Origin: Methylolobus aquaticus
GTDB lineage: Bacteria > Pseudomonadota > Gammaproteobacteria > Methylococcales > Methylococcaceae
DNA: 64,000 nucleotides
Assembly (NCBI GenBank): GCA_004168015.1
Contig: SEYW01000015.1
Location: forward strand, 41,697-105,696
Direction of reading: 5' to 3'
The notes beneath the pieces are model-generated. The model made no database searches. It was not told the origin of the DNA and worked only from the letters and a program-made list of their open reading frames with translations. Shown one piece after another: positions 26,272 to 37,304 of the stretch; the first letter of the stretch is position 1; every line of letters begins with the position of its first letter. The translations under genes and the position numbers were made by a program.

Positions 26272-27051
26272 TCAGACGGCATGGATCTCGTCGTGCAAGG
26301 CTCGGAATTCGGCGGAGAGCTTATGATCCGGCGCGTAGTGAATCAACGGCTTGGACTCGCTGTGGGACTCCCGCACCTTGACCGACGGCGATATCTTGGT
26401 GGACAGCACCGGATGCCCTTCGGACACGAGTTCGCTGACGAGTTGCTGGGGCAAGCTGGCGCGGCTCTGGTACTGGTTGACGACGATGCCCTCGAGTTGA
26501 AGCGCCGGGTTGTGATCGGCCTTGATCTCGGAGATCACGGCCAGCAGGTTGTATAGCGATTCACGCGTGAAGGCGTCGCAATCGAAGGGAATCAGGCAAT
26601 TGGTGGCGGCAATCAGTGCCGAGCGGCTGTAAAAGTTCAGCACCGGCGGCGTGTCGATGTAAATCCGCTCGTACTGGGTCAGGGACTCGAGGGCTTCGCG
26701 GAGCTTGTAAATCTTCATGCGCTGATCGAGCCGTGTCTGCAAGGGCTCGAACTCGGGGTGCGAGGCCATGACATCGAGATTTTCGAATGGCGTGGCGTGG
26801 ATCGCGGCGTTGATTCCGCTGTCCGAATTGCCGCCGAACAGGTTGATGCTCAATGTCTGCTTGAAGAAACCGGCCAGTGTGGCGTCGGGTTCGGTGATCT
26901 TGTGCCCCAGCAGGTAGTGGGTCGAGTTCCCCTGGATGTCGAGATCGACCACCAGCGTGCGCCTGCCTTGCGCCGCGCTGACGGCCGCCAGATTGCAGGT
27001 GATGGTCGATTTCCCTACGCCGCCCTTCTGATTGAAAACTACTCTGCGCAT
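26272..27051 (-). CDS. ParA/Soj-family ATPase, orphan
   Basis: About 259 residues with the deviant Walker A motif KGGVGKST near residue 10, a DLDIQGNST Walker A' region near residue 37, and a Walker B strand IYIDTPP near 130. MinD/ParA proteins dimerise on ATP and position DNA or protein complexes. No parB or centromere-like repeats are next to it, so it is probably not the chromosomal parA; it may position another cargo. The ATG at 27051 is chosen because a GAGG site lies 6 bases before it; an ATG 24 bases upstream is possible. Divergent from leuS. Confidence 0.88.
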   Translation of the reverse strand: MRRVVFNQKGGVGKSTITCNLAAVSAAQGRRTLVVDLDIQGNSTHYLLGHKITEPDATLAGFFKQTLSINLFGGNSDSGINAAIHATPFENLDVMASHPEFEPLQTRLDQRMKIYKLREALESLTQYERIYIDTPPVLNFYSRSALIAATNCLIPFDCDAFTRESLYNLLAVISEIKADHNPALQLEGIVVNQYQSRASLPQQLVSELVSEGHPVLSTKISPSVKVRESHSESKPLIHYAPDHKLSAEFRALHDEIHAV

Positions 27052-27166
27052 TGTCGCCTCGGATGGGTGATTCATGACTGCCCTGGATACCTCAGTCCGC
27101 CAGCCCCGCTGTTTCGCCGAGGATTCCGCTCAAGCTTCAGCTTTGCCGCACCGTCCGGTATTCTAA

Positions 27167-29647
<2,481 letters not shown>

Positions 29648-29659
29648 AAACAAAGCTTT

Positions 29660-30175
29660 ATGTTCGCCAATCTGACGATGCGCGTGCTGCTGATCTTGTC
29701 GATCGGTGCACTGGGTGGATGTGGCTACCATCTGCGCGGCAAAGTCGATCTGCCCGAGCGGGCTAAGGTGGTGAAACTGACCGGCATTGCTCCCGGGCAA
29801 CCATTCAGTCAGGAATTCATCGAGATCCTGAGTTTCGCCGGCGGGCGGCTGGCCGTGAATCAGGCCGAAGCCGGCAGCGTGTTCCACGTCATCAGCGGCA
29901 TCCACCAGCGGCGCCAGATCTCGCTCAGCAAGGCCGGCAAGGCAAACGGCTACAATCTGAGCTATCGTCTCTTGTTTGAAGTGACGACGCCGAAGGGCGA
30001 AGTGTTGCTGCCGCGCGAGGAACTCGAGATCAGCCGCCAGTACTTCGTCGATATCCGCTTCCCGCTAGGACAGGGTGAACAAGAGACCCTGATGCGTTCG
30101 GAAATGGAACGTGAAGCAGCCCAGATCGTCATGCGGCGGCTACGCTCGGCGGTCCGGAGCCCGGACAAGGCATGA
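29660..30175 (+). CDS. lptE: LPS-assembly lipoprotein LptE
   Basis: About 171 residues with a lipoprotein signal peptide whose lipobox is LGGC, after which CGYHLRG is typical of LptE. The rest is a small alpha/beta domain. LptE plugs the LptD barrel and helps place lipopolysaccharide in the outer leaflet of the outer membrane. ATG codons at 29660 and 29678 are both possible starts; the second gives a shorter signal peptide. It lies 12 bases after leuS and overlaps holA by 4 bases (ATGA), the standard gammaproteobacterial order leuS-lptE-holA. Confidence 0.92.
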   Translation: MFANLTMRVLLILSIGALGGCGYHLRGKVDLPERAKVVKLTGIAPGQPFSQEFIEILSFAGGRLAVNQAEAGSVFHVISGIHQRRQISLSKAGKANGYNLSYRLLFEVTTPKGEVLLPREELEISRQYFVDIRFPLGQGEQETLMRSEMEREAAQIVMRRLRSAVRSPDKA

Positions 30176-31203
30176 GGCTGACGCCGGCCGAAATCGGCGG
30201 CGCGCTGCGCCGACGCATCGCGCCGCTCTATCTGGTTTTTGGCGATGAGCCGCTGCAGGTCACGGAAGCCGTGGCGGCGATCCGCTCGGCCGCTCAAGCT
30301 AATGGTTTTCCCGACTGGGAGCTGTTTTTCGTCCAGCCCGGCTTCGAGTGGGCCGCGCTAAGGGACGCCGCCGCGACCTTGCCGCTGTTCGGGGGCGCTC
30401 GGGTGCTGGACGTCAGGGTCCCGGAGAAGCCGGATCAGGGCGGCGCGGAGTTTCTGGCGGAGTACGTGGCGGCGCCGAGCCCGGATTGCGTGTTGGTGCT
30501 CAGCGCTGGAAAGCTGAGCGCGGACGACCAGAAAAAGGCCTGGTTCCAGGGCTTCGAACGCGCTGGTGTCGTCGTCCAGGCCAAGCCGCTAACGGGGCGT
30601 TCTCTGTTGCAGTGGCTGGACCACCGTCTGAGCGCGAAAGGCTTGCTGGTGGAGCAGTCCGGACTGGCTGCCTTGGCGGCCCGTGTCGAGGGGAATCTGC
30701 TAGCCGCCGCCCAAGAGATCGAAAAGCTGCACATCCTCTACGGTTCGGGGATGATTGACGAGCGCCAGATCGTGGCCGCCGTTGCCGATGCCGCCCGCTT
30801 CGACGTCTACGATCTGGTCGACGCCGCGCTGGACGCCAACACGGTACGGGTCAAGCGGATCCTCGACGGTCTGCGTGCGGAAGGCACGGCTCCGGCGGTC
30901 GTGCTCTGGGCTTTGTCCGGCCACGCTCGGGCGCTGGCCAGCATCATCAATCTGGTCGGGCGCGGCAAGTCCTTCGATGAAGCCTGTGCCTTACAGGTGA
31001 TGAAGTCGTTCGGTGCCAGGAAGTCCCGAATGAGCCAATCTGCGACTCGCATCGATCTGCAGCAGGCGCAATCCATCGTGCTCCTGTGTGTCGCTGCGGA
31101 TCGACGGATCAAGGGGGATTGCGTCGGAGATCCCTGGGAGGCTCTATTGGCGATCAGCCTGGCCTTTTGCGGTTTCCCCGAGGCCTATCTGCCGACTGTT
31201 TGA
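30172..31203 (+). CDS. holA: DNA polymerase III subunit delta
   Basis: A 343-residue protein, the same length as the E. coli delta subunit. The N-terminal LYLVFGDEPLQVTEA is the family hallmark, with the AAA-like domain following. Delta opens the beta sliding clamp as part of the clamp loader. The start overlaps the lptE stop, implying translational coupling. It ends 14 bases from the stop of the convergent pqqE. Confidence 0.94.
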   Translation: MRLTPAEIGGALRRRIAPLYLVFGDEPLQVTEAVAAIRSAAQANGFPDWELFFVQPGFEWAALRDAAATLPLFGGARVLDVRVPEKPDQGGAEFLAEYVAAPSPDCVLVLSAGKLSADDQKKAWFQGFERAGVVVQAKPLTGRSLLQWLDHRLSAKGLLVEQSGLAALAARVEGNLLAAAQEIEKLHILYGSGMIDERQIVAAVADAARFDVYDLVDAALDANTVRVKRILDGLRAEGTAPAVVLWALSGHARALASIINLVGRGKSFDEACALQVMKSFGARKSRMSQSATRIDLQQAQSIVLLCVAADRRIKGDCVGDPWEALLAISLAFCGFPEAYLPTV

Positions 31204-31217
31204 CCGTGCCTGTCGGC

Positions 31218-32351
31218 TCAGTCCGCCGCCAGTAGCCTTGAGTTACGGGTGTTCCGGAAGGTCAAGGGCTGGCCGGCGGGCGCCTGCTCCCCGGACTCCG
31301 TCGCCCCGATTACGCGATCGACCAAGGCGCGGTGGGGCGACAGCCCGCAAACCGGGTCGGTCGCATTCATGTCTCCGGTGAACTGGAAGGCCTGGCAGCG
31401 ACACCCACCGAAGTCCTTCGTCCGCTCGGGGCAGGTCCGGCATGGCTCGCGCATCCAGTCCTCGCCGCGAAAGTGGTTGAACGCCTCCGAATGCAGCCAG
31501 ATGTCCTCGATGCTCATGTCTCTGACGTTCGGGCAGTTCAGCCCCGGCAGGTCACGTGCGGCGTGACAGGGCAGGGCCAGACCATCCGGAGCGATCGTCA
31601 GAAAGGTCGTGCCCCATCCGTTCATGCAGGCCTTGGGCCGGTCCTCGTAATAGTCCGGCACGACGTAGTAGATTTTCATCCGGCCCTGCAAGCGCGCCTT
31701 GTAATCCTGCGCGATCGCTTCGGCTTCCTCGAATTGTGCGCGTGTTGGCAGCAGTTGGGCCCGGTTCAACAGCGCCCAGCCGTAGTATTGGGTATTCGCG
31801 AGTTCCAGATAATCGGCCTGCAGTTCGATCGCCATCTCCAGAATTTCGCGCATCTGATGGATGTTCTGGCGATGGATGACCACGCACAGCACCATCGGAT
31901 AGCCATGCTTCTTGACGAGTCGTGCGACGGTCTTCTTGTTTTCGAAGGACTCGGTGCCGGCCAGTTGATCGTTCAGCGTCTTTTCGGGGGACTGAATACT
32001 GATCTGAATATGGTCCAGGCCAGCTTCCCGGAGTTCGACGATGCGTTCCTCGGTGAGACCCTGGCCGGACGTGATCAGGTTGCTGTAGTAACCCAGTTGC
32101 CGGGCATGGCGGACCAGAATGGCCAGGTCGGGGCGGGTCAGCGGTTCCCCACCGGATAGGCCCAGCTGCACGGCGCCCATGGCCCTGGCTTCCGACAGCA
32201 CCCGCAACCAATCTTCGGTGCCCAGTTCATTAAGGTGCTGTGCGAAGTCGACCGGGTTCGAGCAGTAGGGACACTGCAAGGGGCAGCGGTAGGTCAGCTC
32301 GGCGAGCAGCCAGCGCGGGTTAGTGATGCGAGCGTTCCCGGATCCAGCCAT
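31218..32351 (-). CDS. pqqE: PqqA peptide cyclase PqqE (radical SAM)
   Basis: A 377-residue radical SAM/SPASM enzyme. The cluster motif is CPLQCPYC (Cys23, Cys27, Cys30). C-terminal SPASM cysteines appear in CMNGWG, ALPCHAA and CRTCPERTKDFGGCRC, which bind two auxiliary Fe-S clusters. PqqE cross-links the Glu and Tyr side chains of PqqA bound to PqqD, the first step of PQQ formation. Its start lies 32 bases inside the 3' end of pqqD, so the two partner proteins are translationally coupled. Last gene of the operon. Confidence 0.96.
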   Translation of the reverse strand: MAGSGNARITNPRWLLAELTYRCPLQCPYCSNPVDFAQHLNELGTEDWLRVLSEARAMGAVQLGLSGGEPLTRPDLAILVRHARQLGYYSNLITSGQGLTEERIVELREAGLDHIQISIQSPEKTLNDQLAGTESFENKKTVARLVKKHGYPMVLCVVIHRQNIHQMREILEMAIELQADYLELANTQYYGWALLNRAQLLPTRAQFEEAEAIAQDYKARLQGRMKIYYVVPDYYEDRPKACMNGWGTTFLTIAPDGLALPCHAARDLPGLNCPNVRDMSIEDIWLHSEAFNHFRGEDWMREPCRTCPERTKDFGGCRCQAFQFTGDMNATDPVCGLSPHRALVDRVIGATESGEQAPAGQPLTFRNTRNSRLLAAD

Positions 32352-32601
32352 TGTGCAGTGCCGCCTCGAGAAATTCGGCTACGTCGTCCATTAGATCGGT
32401 GGTTTCGAACTTGTTCTCCAGCGCGGTCACCATTTCGGAAAGGTCGCGCGTTCCATCGCAGAGCTTCAGAATTTCGGCTGCCGAGTCACTGAGTTCGACC
32501 AAACCCTCCGGGTAAAGAATCACGTGCTTCTGTTGCGTCTCTTCCCACTGCAAGCGATGGGTGGGCGAGAACTGGAAGACGCTGTTCGGGTCCAGGGCCA
32601 T
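32320..32601 (-). CDS. pqqD: PQQ biosynthesis peptide chaperone PqqD
   Basis: A 93-residue RiPP recognition element protein. The winged-helix body contains LQWEETQQKHVILYPEG and the LSDSAAEILKLCDG segment typical of PqqD. It binds the PqqA peptide and delivers it to PqqE. The ATG at 32601 is chosen from homology: it gives the normal 90-95 residue length, while the open frame extends further upstream. The start is 4 bases after the pqqC stop and the 3' end overlaps pqqE. Confidence 0.95.
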   Translation of the reverse strand: MALDPNSVFQFSPTHRLQWEETQQKHVILYPEGLVELSDSAAEILKLCDGTRDLSEMVTALENKFETTDLMDDVAEFLEAALHNGWIRERSHH

Positions 32602-32605
32602 GCGA

Positions 32606-33334
32606 CTACACCGGGATATTGAAGTAGGGCGGTCGCTGCTCGATGTACGCAAGGTGCATCGCATCCAGCATCGTCCAAAGGATGTCGAGCTTGAACTGCA
32701 GAATGTCCAAGGCGCGTTCCTGCTGTGCACGGGTCTGGAAATGGTCCAAGGTAATCGCCAAACCGTGTTCGACATCGCGGCTCGCTTGCGTGACCCGCTT
32801 GCGGAAGTAAGCGAGTCCGGTCTGGTCGATCCATGGATAAAGATCCGGCCAGCCGGCGAGGCGCTGTTTGTGTATGCGCGGTGCGAAGAGTTCGGTCAGC
32901 GACGAGCAGGCCGCTTCCTGCCAGGTCGCCGTGCGGGCAAAGTTCACGTAGGCGTCGACCGCGAATCGCACACCGGGGAGCACGTGTTTCAGGGACGTAA
33001 GCTCGTCCCGCTCCATGCCGCAGGCCATGCCTAGCCGGATCCAGGCCTCGATTCCGCCTTCGTCCTCACCGTAGCCGTCGTGATCAAGGATCCGCTGCAG
33101 CCATTTGCGGCGCACCTCGCGGTCGGGGATGTTGGCGAGGATGGCGGCATCCTTGCGCGGGATGCTGACCTGATAGTAGAACCGGTTGGCGACCCAGCCC
33201 TGGATCTGCTCCCGGTTGAGCTTACCTTCCGCCATCAGCATCTGATAAGGGTGATTGATGTGGTAGTAGCGTTCCTTGTCCCGCAGCCGCCGTTCGAATT
33301 CCTCGCGACTCCAGGGGCGTGTCTCCTCTGTCAT
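32606..33334 (-). CDS. pqqC: Pyrroloquinoline-quinone synthase PqqC
   Basis: A 242-residue cofactor-free oxidase of the PqqC/TENA fold. Conserved segments include [24 protein letters not shown], and a [13 protein letters not shown] loop carrying active-site residues; the C terminus FDILW-like helix is intact. It carries out the last step, ring closure and eight-electron oxidation of AHQQ to PQQ. It lies 14 bases after pqqB and 4 bases before pqqD. PQQ is the cofactor of periplasmic alcohol dehydrogenases such as methanol dehydrogenase, none of which is in the window. Confidence 0.96.
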   Translation of the reverse strand: MTEETRPWSREEFERRLRDKERYYHINHPYQMLMAEGKLNREQIQGWVANRFYYQVSIPRKDAAILANIPDREVRRKWLQRILDHDGYGEDEGGIEAWIRLGMACGMERDELTSLKHVLPGVRFAVDAYVNFARTATWQEAACSSLTELFAPRIHKQRLAGWPDLYPWIDQTGLAYFRKRVTQASRDVEHGLAITLDHFQTRAQQERALDILQFKLDILWTMLDAMHLAYIEQRPPYFNIPV

Positions 33335-33348
33335 TCGGTCTCCTCAGG

Positions 33349-34263
33349 CTAAACCGTGATTGCCATACCGTCGTAGGCCACCTCGATGCCATGCGTTTCG
33401 AGTTCGCGGCGCTCGGGTGACTCCTCGTCCAGAATCGGGTTGGTGTTGTTGATGTGGATCAGTATCTTACGCGCATGTTCATGTACGCGGAGCGTTTCGA
33501 TCATGCCGCCGGGACCGGACTGCGGCAGGTGGCCCATCTCACGCGCCAGCTTGTGGACGATACCGGCGTGGGCCATTTCGTCCTCGCGCCAGAATGTGCC
33601 GTCCACCAACAGGCAGTCGGCTTCCGCCATTGCCTGTTCGACATGCGGTTCGATCTCTCCGAGCCCAGGCGCATAGTATGCGCGCCGGCCTGTTGAGACT
33701 TGTTCGATCACGACACCGATGTTGTCGCCTTCATGCGGGTCGTGCCGATGGGGCGAATACGGCGGCGCCTTGCTTTTCAGCGCGTGCGTGCGGAAGCGGA
33801 GATCGTCGATGCCGGGGATCTCGAACGCGCCGCCGTCCAGCGGTACCGAATGATGCTCGACCCGGCAGTAGTGTCCGAGCATCGTGAAGACCGGAAAGCC
33901 GGAGGTCAGATCCGCCCGGACCATCTCGCTGCAATAAATCTGCAATGGGACTGTGGATTCCCGCAGCATCAGCAAGCCGGTCGTGTGGTCGATCTGGCTG
34001 TCGATCAGGATCACCGCCCGGATGCCGCTATCCCGGATGCCGCTTCGGGGGTGCGCGTCGGAAAACGCTTCCAGCTGACTGCGAATGTCCGGCGACGCGT
34101 TGAACAGAACCCAATCCACGCCGTTGGAACTGACGGCGATCGATGACTGCGTGCGAGGGGAGGAACGCATGGTGCCGCGCCGGATGCGGCTGCAGTTATG
34201 GCAGTTGCAGTTCCATTGCGGGAAGCCACCGCCGGCTCCCGAGCCCAACACACGGATCTTCAC
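33349..34263 (-). CDS. pqqB: PQQ biosynthesis protein PqqB
   Basis: A 304-residue metallo-beta-lactamase-fold protein. It begins [21 protein letters not shown], diagnostic of PqqB, with a zinc-type CNCHNC pattern near residue 19 and [11 protein letters not shown] near residue 87 for the second metal site. PqqB is thought to hydroxylate the cross-linked Glu-Tyr intermediate. It is separated from pqqA by an 85-base spacer with a hairpin, which probably lowers expression of pqqB-E relative to pqqA. Confidence 0.95.
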   Translation of the reverse strand: MKIRVLGSGAGGGFPQWNCNCHNCSRIRRGTMRSSPRTQSSIAVSSNGVDWVLFNASPDIRSQLEAFSDAHPRSGIRDSGIRAVILIDSQIDHTTGLLMLRESTVPLQIYCSEMVRADLTSGFPVFTMLGHYCRVEHHSVPLDGGAFEIPGIDDLRFRTHALKSKAPPYSPHRHDPHEGDNIGVVIEQVSTGRRAYYAPGLGEIEPHVEQAMAEADCLLVDGTFWREDEMAHAGIVHKLAREMGHLPQSGPGGMIETLRVHEHARKILIHINNTNPILDEESPERRELETHGIEVAYDGMAITV

Positions 34264-34301
34264 GTTGATTCAGCAGAAAAACAGGGGGCCTGAAACGCAA
34301 A

Positions 34302-34330
34302 ACGGGGCGGCACATTGCTGTGCGCCCCGT
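34302..34330 (-). terminator. Hairpin between pqqA and pqqB (attenuator or processing stem)
   Basis: On the minus strand a stem of about 12 bp (ACGGGGCGCACA with one bulged base) with a 4-base loop is followed by TTTTGCG. The position just after pqqA suits partial termination or protection of the short pqqA message, as described for other pqq operons. Confidence 0.65.
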
Positions 34331-34348
34331 CCTATCCAGCAACCGCGA

Positions 34349-34423
34349 TTAGCGATTGTAGATGTACATCGTGACTTCGAAGCCAAAACGCAGGTCTTTG
34401 TAAGTCGGTTTTTCCCAACGCAT
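34349..34423 (-). CDS. pqqA: PQQ precursor peptide PqqA
   Basis: A 24-residue peptide beginning MRWEKPTYKDLRFGFEVTMY. The conserved Glu16 and Tyr20, spaced E-x-x-x-Y, are the residues joined by PqqE to build PQQ. A GAGGAG ribosome binding site lies 7 bases before the ATG. It is the first gene of the pqqABCDE operon, with a promoter about 60 bases upstream and a hairpin downstream. The length of 24 residues is typical. Confidence 0.97.
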   Translation of the reverse strand: MRWEKPTYKDLRFGFEVTMYIYNR

Positions 34424-34482
34424 GCTCAACTCCTCACAGTCGTTCAGTGGTTAATCCGATCCCGTCGGTCGAATTCCGCGTG

Positions 34483-34511
34483 AGTATACGTGCAGCCTCT
34501 GGGCAGCGCAA
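34483..34511 (-). promoter_or_regulatory. Sigma-70-type promoter for the pqq operon
   Basis: On the minus strand TTGCGC (34511-34506) and TATACT (34488-34483) are 17 bases apart. The -10 matches 5 of 6 consensus bases; the -35 is weak, which would suit activation by a regulator bound just upstream. Confidence 0.5.
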
Positions 34512-34526
34512 CACGCGAAAGCCACC

Positions 34527-34543
34527 CCGGGAGGATCTCCCGG
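34527..34543. promoter_or_regulatory. Inverted repeat upstream of the pqqA promoter
   Basis: CCGGGAG and CTCCCGG, perfect 7-base arms around GAT, lie 16 bases upstream of the predicted -35 of pqqA. The position fits an activator or repressor site. The rest of the 303-base gap between pqqA and the next gene shows nothing else. Confidence 0.35.
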
Positions 34544-34726
34544 ACGGATCTGTTGCGCCGGTACCGCCGGGCCTGCAGTGCGGTACGTCGCGGGATCGAC
34601 CCGCCGTCCGGTCGCTTGCCTTGGCTTGTTGGGTCGATTGTTGGTAAGGTCTGCCCGCGCGGCCGTCGAGGTCCGCACGATGATGTTCACGTAAGAAACG
34701 AAGCATGGATCCGGGAGATTGACGCC

Positions 34727-35356
34727 ATGAAAAAAGAATTGAATCGTTCCGAGTGGGTCGCGGCCTTGTGCCTGGTGTTGGCCTCGACCGCGCCATTCGC
34801 CGAGGAAAAGAGCGGTTGGCCGGTTGAAAGCGGTGCCGCCAAGACTCAGCCCACGGCGCCCGAGGCTGCCCCAGCAGAAAAACCCGCCGAGGGGATGGGT
34901 GGCATGCAGCACGGCGGGATGATGGGCGGAGCGTCCCAGGGAGGCGGCATGGGCGGGATGCAGCATGGTCAGATGGGTGGCATGAGCGGCGGGCAGACGC
35001 CACAAGGCGGTGGCGGGATGATGGGGGGTATGTCTCAGAGCGGCGGGATGGCCGGTATGCAGCACGGCGGTGCGGGTGGCGGCATGATGGGCGGTGGCAT
35101 GATGGGTTCCATGCCGGCCATGAGCGAGCTGGAGAAAGAGGAGTTGCTCAAGAGGACGCTCGAGCTCGACCTGAAGCTGGGGCAGCTGCGCATCCGCATC
35201 ACGCAGGCAGCGGACGAGGCCGAGCGGGAGCGGTTGAAGGGTGAACACCGCGCCGTGTTCAAGGAATACCTGCCCAAACTACACCAGTTGATGATGCAGG
35301 CTCACATGGAGATGAAGATGCAGGGCGGAGCGGCCGGTCAACCGATGAAGCACTGA
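34727..35356 (+). CDS. Exported Met/Gly/His-rich protein, unknown function
   Basis: A 209-residue protein with a signal peptide (cleavage likely after ...TAPFA, residue 25), a Pro/Ala/Glu linker (about 26-57), a low-complexity block (about 58-130) made of variants of GGMQHGGMMGG, and a charged helical C-terminal region (about 132-200) that ends with further Met/His. Methionine and histidine clusters of this kind are known to bind Cu(I)/Cu(II) in other periplasmic proteins; copper binding here is inference. A GGGAG site lies 9 bases before the ATG. It stands alone between the divergent pqq operon and the convergent SoxC-like pair. Residues 132-195 look like a coiled-coil helix pair. Confidence 0.8.
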   Translation: MKKELNRSEWVAALCLVLASTAPFAEEKSGWPVESGAAKTQPTAPEAAPAEKPAEGMGGMQHGGMMGGASQGGGMGGMQHGQMGGMSGGQTPQGGGGMMGGMSQSGGMAGMQHGGAGGGMMGGGMMGSMPAMSELEKEELLKRTLELDLKLGQLRIRITQAADEAERERLKGEHRAVFKEYLPKLHQLMMQAHMEMKMQGGAAGQPMKH

Positions 35357-35452
35357 GCCCGGTGTAAAGGAACGCCGCCGCGTATTCATTCGTAGCGGCG
35401 TTTCTTAGCGAAGACCCATGGATGACCGCGTCGCCAGATGGTGCGAGCGGGC

Positions 35453-36031
35453 TCAGCGGGCATCGACCGGGATGAAACCGTCCCGGTTGGGCATGCGGAT
35501 ACGTGCCAGCGATACCGCGTCGAGGGCATCGCCTTCGTCAATGATTCCGTTGAGTGACAACAGATAAGCCGTGAGCGCATAGACCTCGTCGTCGCTGAGA
35601 CTGCGGGGGGCGCTGGGCGGCATGCTGCGGCGGATATAGTCGAACAAGGTCGTCGCGTACGGCCAGTACGTGCCGATCGTCTTGTCGGGCGGATTGCCGC
35701 GCAGTCCGTGCTCGCCGCCAGCCAATTCGTCGGCGCTCCCACCCGAACCGCGAACGCCATGGCAGGCTTCGCAGCGAGCCGCGTACAGCGCCTGTCCGGC
35801 CGCAACCGTGCCGCGACCCGGCGGTAGTCCGGCACCATTTGGAAAGACATTGATATTGATGGCCGCGACCTCGGCCGCGGAGAGGGCTTGCCCCAAGCCC
35901 GGGCCCGCGACCGGGAAAGCGGGTGCAGTAAGCAAACCCAGCAGCGCCGTACAGGCGAACTGCTGCCCGCGACGTGCAGCGCGTTCCGCGGGGCGCGCAG
36001 CGGATGGAACCGCGGACTCAGGCATAGACAT
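35453..36031 (-). CDS. Monoheme cytochrome c, partner of the SoxC-like dehydrogenase
   Basis: A 192-residue class I cytochrome c with the heme motif CEACH (Cys87, Cys90, His91) and a likely axial Met137 in RRSMP. The KTIGTYWPYATTLFDYIRR stretch is characteristic of cytochromes paired with sulfite/sulfane dehydrogenases (SorB, SoxD). The N terminus (1-50) holds a late hydrophobic signal segment (27-45). Its start overlaps the 3' end of the molybdoenzyme gene by 14 bases, so the two are co-translated. It would pass electrons from the molybdenum subunit to the respiratory chain. An alternative frame on the same strand lacks the heme motif and is rejected. Confidence 0.9.
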   Translation of the reverse strand: MSMPESAVPSAARPAERAARRGQQFACTALLGLLTAPAFPVAGPGLGQALSAAEVAAININVFPNGAGLPPGRGTVAAGQALYAARCEACHGVRGSGGSADELAGGEHGLRGNPPDKTIGTYWPYATTLFDYIRRSMPPSAPRSLSDDEVYALTAYLLSLNGIIDEGDALDAVSLARIRMPNRDGFIPVDAR

Positions 36032-37304
36032 GGCTCAGGCTCCCGTCCTCCGACACTTCCCAACTGACGATCGCATTGTAATGAAAGTAGCCGTGCCGTC
36101 CGCGCTCGGCGATTAGCGCTGCCCGCGTCGGCTGGACGTAGCCGGTTTCGTCGGTGGCGCGGCTCAGCAAAATGCAGGATTCACCATTCCATCGCCATGG
36201 CAGCCGAAATCGCGTGAAGCAGCGGGGTAACGCGGGCGTCTGCAGGTTGGCATCAATCCAGGTCTTGCCACCATCGGTCGAGACCTCGACGCGTTTGATG
36301 ACGCCGCGACCGCTCCAGGCCAGGCCACTTATCGGGTACCAGCCGGGACCGGCCAGATGCTGGCCTGGGGACGGCCGGGTGATTACCGATTTGGCCTCGA
36401 TGACAAAGGTGAACTGGCGAGCCTTGCCCGAGGGGAGCAGTTCGGTGTACTTCGCGGTCTCGTTGCGGGCCATGACGGGTTCCGTCGCGGCCTGCAGGCG
36501 GCGCAACCACTTGACGCTGAGCACGCCCTCCCATCCCGGCAGCACCAGACGGAGCGGGTAGCCATTCTCCGGCCGCAGTCGCTCGCCATTCTGATACAGG
36601 GCCAGCAACGCGTCGCCGCGCGCCTTCCCGATCGGAATGCTGATGTTCATGGCGGCCGCGTCGGCGCCTTCGGCGATCAGCCACTGCGCGTCCGGTTGCA
36701 GACCGCATTCCTCCAGAATCACGGTCAGCGGCACCCCTGTCCATTCGCTGCAGGAGGCCAGTCCGTGCAGGCTGCCGGCCGGTGCCTGCAGCGGTTCCTC
36801 GTTCCAGCCGCTGTTGCTGTTGCCGCCGCATTCGATGAAGCACTGCTGCGACACCATGGGGTAGCGGAGCAGGTCGCCGATCCCGAAGGACAGGGAACGC
36901 TCGAACAGTCCGTGCAGGTAAAGGCGATGTCCTGCCGGGTCGATCTGTGGAACCCCATTGTGGTGCCGCTCGAAGTGCAGGCCGTTCGGTGTGAGGGTGC
37001 CTTCCAGGTCCTGCAACGGTGTCCATGACAGGCCGTTCCCGGATACCGCGCTGTTGGCGGCGATCAAGCGGATGACGGACTTTTCATGAGGTGAGGGCAG
37101 ACCATAGTTCGAGAACGGCTGACCGGGGCGGGTCATCCATTGCGGGGTCGCGGCTGCTGCGCGTGGCTCCGGAGCCAGTCCGGCGAGTACCGCGGCACCT
37201 CCGGCAGCGGCGCCGCGGCGAAGGAATTCACGCCTGGCCGGGGTTTCCTGATCGGTTGATCGGGAGGCATCGGACTCGGTTTGGGGTTCTTTGGACGCGC
37301 GCAT
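36018..37304 (-). CDS. SoxC-like molybdopterin sulfite/sulfane dehydrogenase
   Basis: A 428-residue periplasmic molybdoenzyme. The N terminus has a Tat signal (RREFLRRGAAAGG, residues 24-36). The sulfite oxidase fold follows, with the molybdenum-ligating Cys expected at Cys159 in FIECGGNSNSG; the ECxGN form is typical of SoxC rather than animal sulfite oxidase. The C-terminal dimerisation domain carries VEVSTDGGKTW. It would oxidise sulfite, or sulfane sulfur if coupled to a Sox system, and hand electrons to the neighbouring cytochrome. No soxAXYZB genes are in the window, so sulfite detoxification or oxidation is the simpler role. Confidence 0.88.
   Translation of the reverse strand: MRASKEPQTESDASRSTDQETPARREFLRRGAAAGGAAVLAGLAPEPRAAAATPQWMTRPGQPFSNYGLPSPHEKSVIRLIAANSAVSGNGLSWTPLQDLEGTLTPNGLHFERHHNGVPQIDPAGHRLYLHGLFERSLSFGIGDLLRYPMVSQQCFIECGGNSNSGWNEEPLQAPAGSLHGLASCSEWTGVPLTVILEECGLQPDAQWLIAEGADAAAMNISIPIGKARGDALLALYQNGERLRPENGYPLRLVLPGWEGVLSVKWLRRLQAATEPVMARNETAKYTELLPSGKARQFTFVIEAKSVITRPSPGQHLAGPGWYPISGLAWSGRGVIKRVEVSTDGGKTWIDANLQTPALPRCFTRFRLPWRWNGESCILLSRATDETGYVQPTRAALIAERGRHGYFHYNAIVSWEVSEDGSLSHVYA

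Noticed and set aside
35386..36063. Alternative 225-codon frame over the cytochrome c gene
   Set aside because: Same strand but a different frame; it lacks the heme motif, while the chosen frame has CEACH and a family-typical C terminus.
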